Positions 6,444-7,615 of a stretch of 7,615 bases of DNA are shown here, one piece after another. Each line of letters begins with the position of its first letter. The first letter of the stretch is position 1. The notes beneath the pieces were generated by a model. That model did not search any database, was not told the origin of the DNA, and saw nothing but the letters and a program-made list of their open reading frames with translations. A program made the position numbers and the translations under genes. This DNA is from JARRQB01 sp965368585 (GTDB lineage: Bacteria > Pseudomonadota > Gammaproteobacteria > Chromatiales > Chromatiaceae): contig CBDUNM010000200.1 of assembly GCA_965368585.1 (NCBI GenBank), forward strand, positions 1 through 7,615, in the 5' to 3' direction.

Positions 6444-7338
6444 ATTTGATGTGCGCCAGTATTCCGTCCAATTCTTCCAGGCTATTGTAGTTGATCATCA
6501 ACCGACCTTTGCCGCCCGGCTTGTGCTGCAGTTGCACCTTGGCGCCCAGCCGATCGGTCAGATCCTGCAACAAACGGCGCACATCGGGATCCTGTTCGGC
6601 ATCGAGCGGCGCGCTGGCCCGCGGCTGCTCCCCGAAATCGAGCAGTTTGCGCACTAGCGCCTCGGTTTCGCGCACCGACAACCCCTTCGCCGCCACTTCG
6701 GCGGCGGCGTGGCTTTGCTGCTCGCCCTGCAGCGCGAGCAGCGCACGGGCGTGCCCCATCTCGATTTCGCCCTGTTCAAGCCGCGTTTTCACGTCCTGAT
6801 TCAGATCCAGCAGCCGAATCAGGTTGGACACCATGCTGCGCGACTTACCCACGGCCTGCGCTACCTGCTGGTGCGTCAACTCGAACTCGTCCAGCAACCG
6901 GTGCAGTGCGGTTGCCTCTTCGAGTGGATTCAGATCGTCACGTTGAATATTCTCGATCAGCGCCATCGCCATCGCCGACTGGTCGTCCACGTCGCGCACG
7001 ACCGCAGGAATCTCCTGCAGACCAGCCAGCTGGGCCGCCCGCCAGCGTCGCTCGCCGGCAATCAGTTCGTAGCGGCCGCCCGCAACGGGCCGGACCACGA
7101 CCGGCTGTACCACCCCCTGCGCGGTGATCGAATCCGCCAACTCGCGCAGCCGGTCTTCGTCGAAATGGCGCCGCGGCTGATAACGTCCGCGTTTGATCAG
7201 ATCGATGGCCACACTGGCGGGGTTACCGGCGGCTTTCGCACCGCTTGGTTCAGACCCTTGTTCGACGGTTGTCTCGGGCTGACTCCCGCCCAACAGCGCG
7301 TCCAGACCGCGTCCTAAACCACGTCGCTTTGCTGTCAT
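6442..7338 (-). CDS. parB: Chromosome-partitioning protein ParB (Spo0J/Noc-type CTPase)
   Basis: This is a DNA-binding clamp that loads at parS sites, spreads along origin-proximal DNA with CTP, and works with ParA to segregate the chromosome. It has 298 residues, a usual length. The N-terminus KRRGLGRGLDALLGG (4-18) is the peptide that stimulates the ParA ATPase. A variable linker follows to about 40. The CTP-binding domain has GERRWRA (95-101) and ENIQRDDLNPLEEA (129-142). The helix-turn-helix at about 154-176 (LTHQQVAQAVGKSRSMVSNL) recognises parS, and the C-terminal dimerisation domain is at about 245-298. The start is ATG at 7338, 3 bases after the parA stop, with a weak ribosome binding site, so translation is probably coupled to parA. 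The stop is TAG. No parS consensus was seen in the window. Confidence 0.97.
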   Translation of the reverse strand: MTAKRRGLGRGLDALLGGSQPETTVEQGSEPSGAKAAGNPASVAIDLIKRGRYQPRRHFDEDRLRELADSITAQGVVQPVVVRPVAGGRYELIAGERRWRAAQLAGLQEIPAVVRDVDDQSAMAMALIENIQRDDLNPLEEATALHRLLDEFELTHQQVAQAVGKSRSMVSNLIRLLDLNQDVKTRLEQGEIEMGHARALLALQGEQQSHAAAEVAAKGLSVRETEALVRKLLDFGEQPRASAPLDAEQDPDVRRLLQDLTDRLGAKVQLQHKPGGKGRLMINYNSLEELDGILAHIK

Positions 7339-7341
7339 ATC

Positions 7342-7615
7342 TTATCGGACCGAAGCAGTAGATTGAGGCTGGTGGCGCCGCATCATCTCGCTGGCCAGCG
7401 CCAGATAAGTGATCGCGCCACGGGAGTACCTATCATACAGCACCACCGGCAGGCCGTGACTGGGCGCTTCGGCAACGCGTACGTTGCGCGGGATGATGGT
7501 GCGGAACACTTTGTCCCCGAAATGCGTGATCAGCTGCGCGGAGACCTGGATGGCGAGGTTATCCACGTAATCGATCACCTCGTCTCCTTCTTCAATCTCG
7601 GCCTCGGCGATCAGG
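7342..7615 (-). CDS. parA: Chromosome-partitioning ATPase ParA, C-terminal part (5' end outside window)
   Basis: This is the end of a ParA/Soj Walker-type ATPase, the partner of the adjacent ParB. Ninety codons and a TAA stop are visible. The segment from NLAIQVSAQL through HFGDKVFRTIIPRNVRVAEA, PSHGLPVVLYDRYSRGAITY and LALASEMMRR is typical of chromosomal ParA. The Walker A and B motifs would lie outside the window. The first 18 visible residues (IAEAEIEEGDEVIDYVD) are atypical: family members usually have a strand and loop of the kind LLRTMYDPRN before NLA, and that motif is absent in all three minus-strand frames. The call rests on the C-terminal match and the parB neighbour, 3 bases downstream. 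Confidence 0.9.
   Translation of the reverse strand, partial: LIAEAEIEEGDEVIDYVDNLAIQVSAQLITHFGDKVFRTIIPRNVRVAEAPSHGLPVVLYDRYSRGAITYLALASEMMRRHQPQSTASVR

Noticed and set aside
6709..7317. 202-codon plus-strand frame opposite parB
   Set aside because: It is antisense in codon register with parB, and no independent start signal or recognisable domain was seen.
7559..7567. TTATCCACG, one mismatch from a DnaA box, inside parA; a similar one-mismatch site TGTGCACAA is at 6272-6280
   Set aside because: Several one-mismatch matches are expected by chance in a window this size. The sites are isolated, lie in coding sequence, and have no A/T-rich unwinding region beside them.

Overview
The window is a stretch of bacterial chromosome with every gene on the minus strand. 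Read in the direction of transcription (right to left) the order is parA (3' part only), parB, atpI, atpB, atpE, atpF, atpH, atpA, atpG, atpD (5' part only). It joins the end of a chromosome-partitioning operon to an almost complete F1Fo ATP synthase operon. An atpC gene (epsilon subunit) would be expected just beyond base 1, but it lies outside the window.

The organism is most likely a gammaproteobacterium. All Fo and F1 genes sit in one cluster in the order I-B-E-F-H-A-G-D, unlike the split Fo and F1 clusters of alphaproteobacteria. The alpha, a, b and c subunits follow the E. coli proteins closely (AtpA 513 aa with the same residue numbering, AtpF 156 aa, AtpE 79 aa). The c subunit has the FLEGAARQPELIP loop of gammaproteobacteria, not the betaproteobacterial form. 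parAB directly upstream of atpI is seen in Pseudomonas-like and many sulfur-oxidising or methanotrophic gammaproteobacteria, but not in E. coli. I cannot name a genus.

Layout: 7342-7615 is the C-terminal part of ParA and 6442-7338 is a complete chromosomal ParB. The 110-base gap between parB and atpI (6332-6441) holds a weak terminator-like hairpin and a good sigma70-type promoter for the atp operon. Bases 5963-6331 encode AtpI. Fo genes atpB, atpE and atpF occupy 4256-5937, and F1 genes atpH, atpA, atpG and atpD occupy 1-4240. Gaps between atp genes are 14 to 74 bases, as expected for one co-transcribed operon. No gap without a gene exceeds 300 bases.

Together AtpB, AtpE and AtpF form the membrane proton channel, rotor ring and peripheral stalk. 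AtpA and AtpD form the catalytic hexamer, AtpG the central shaft, and AtpH the cap joining stalk to head. AtpI is a membrane accessory factor. All catalytic and proton-path residues I could locate are intact, including c-subunit Asp60, so this should be a proton-driven enzyme, not a sodium-driven one.

I found no mobile element, RNA gene, CRISPR array or hidden accessory system. The region is essentially housekeeping. The points worth a second look are small: an atypical stretch in the ParA fragment at the right edge, the architecture of the atpI promoter and start, and the untranslated elements on either side of atpE.
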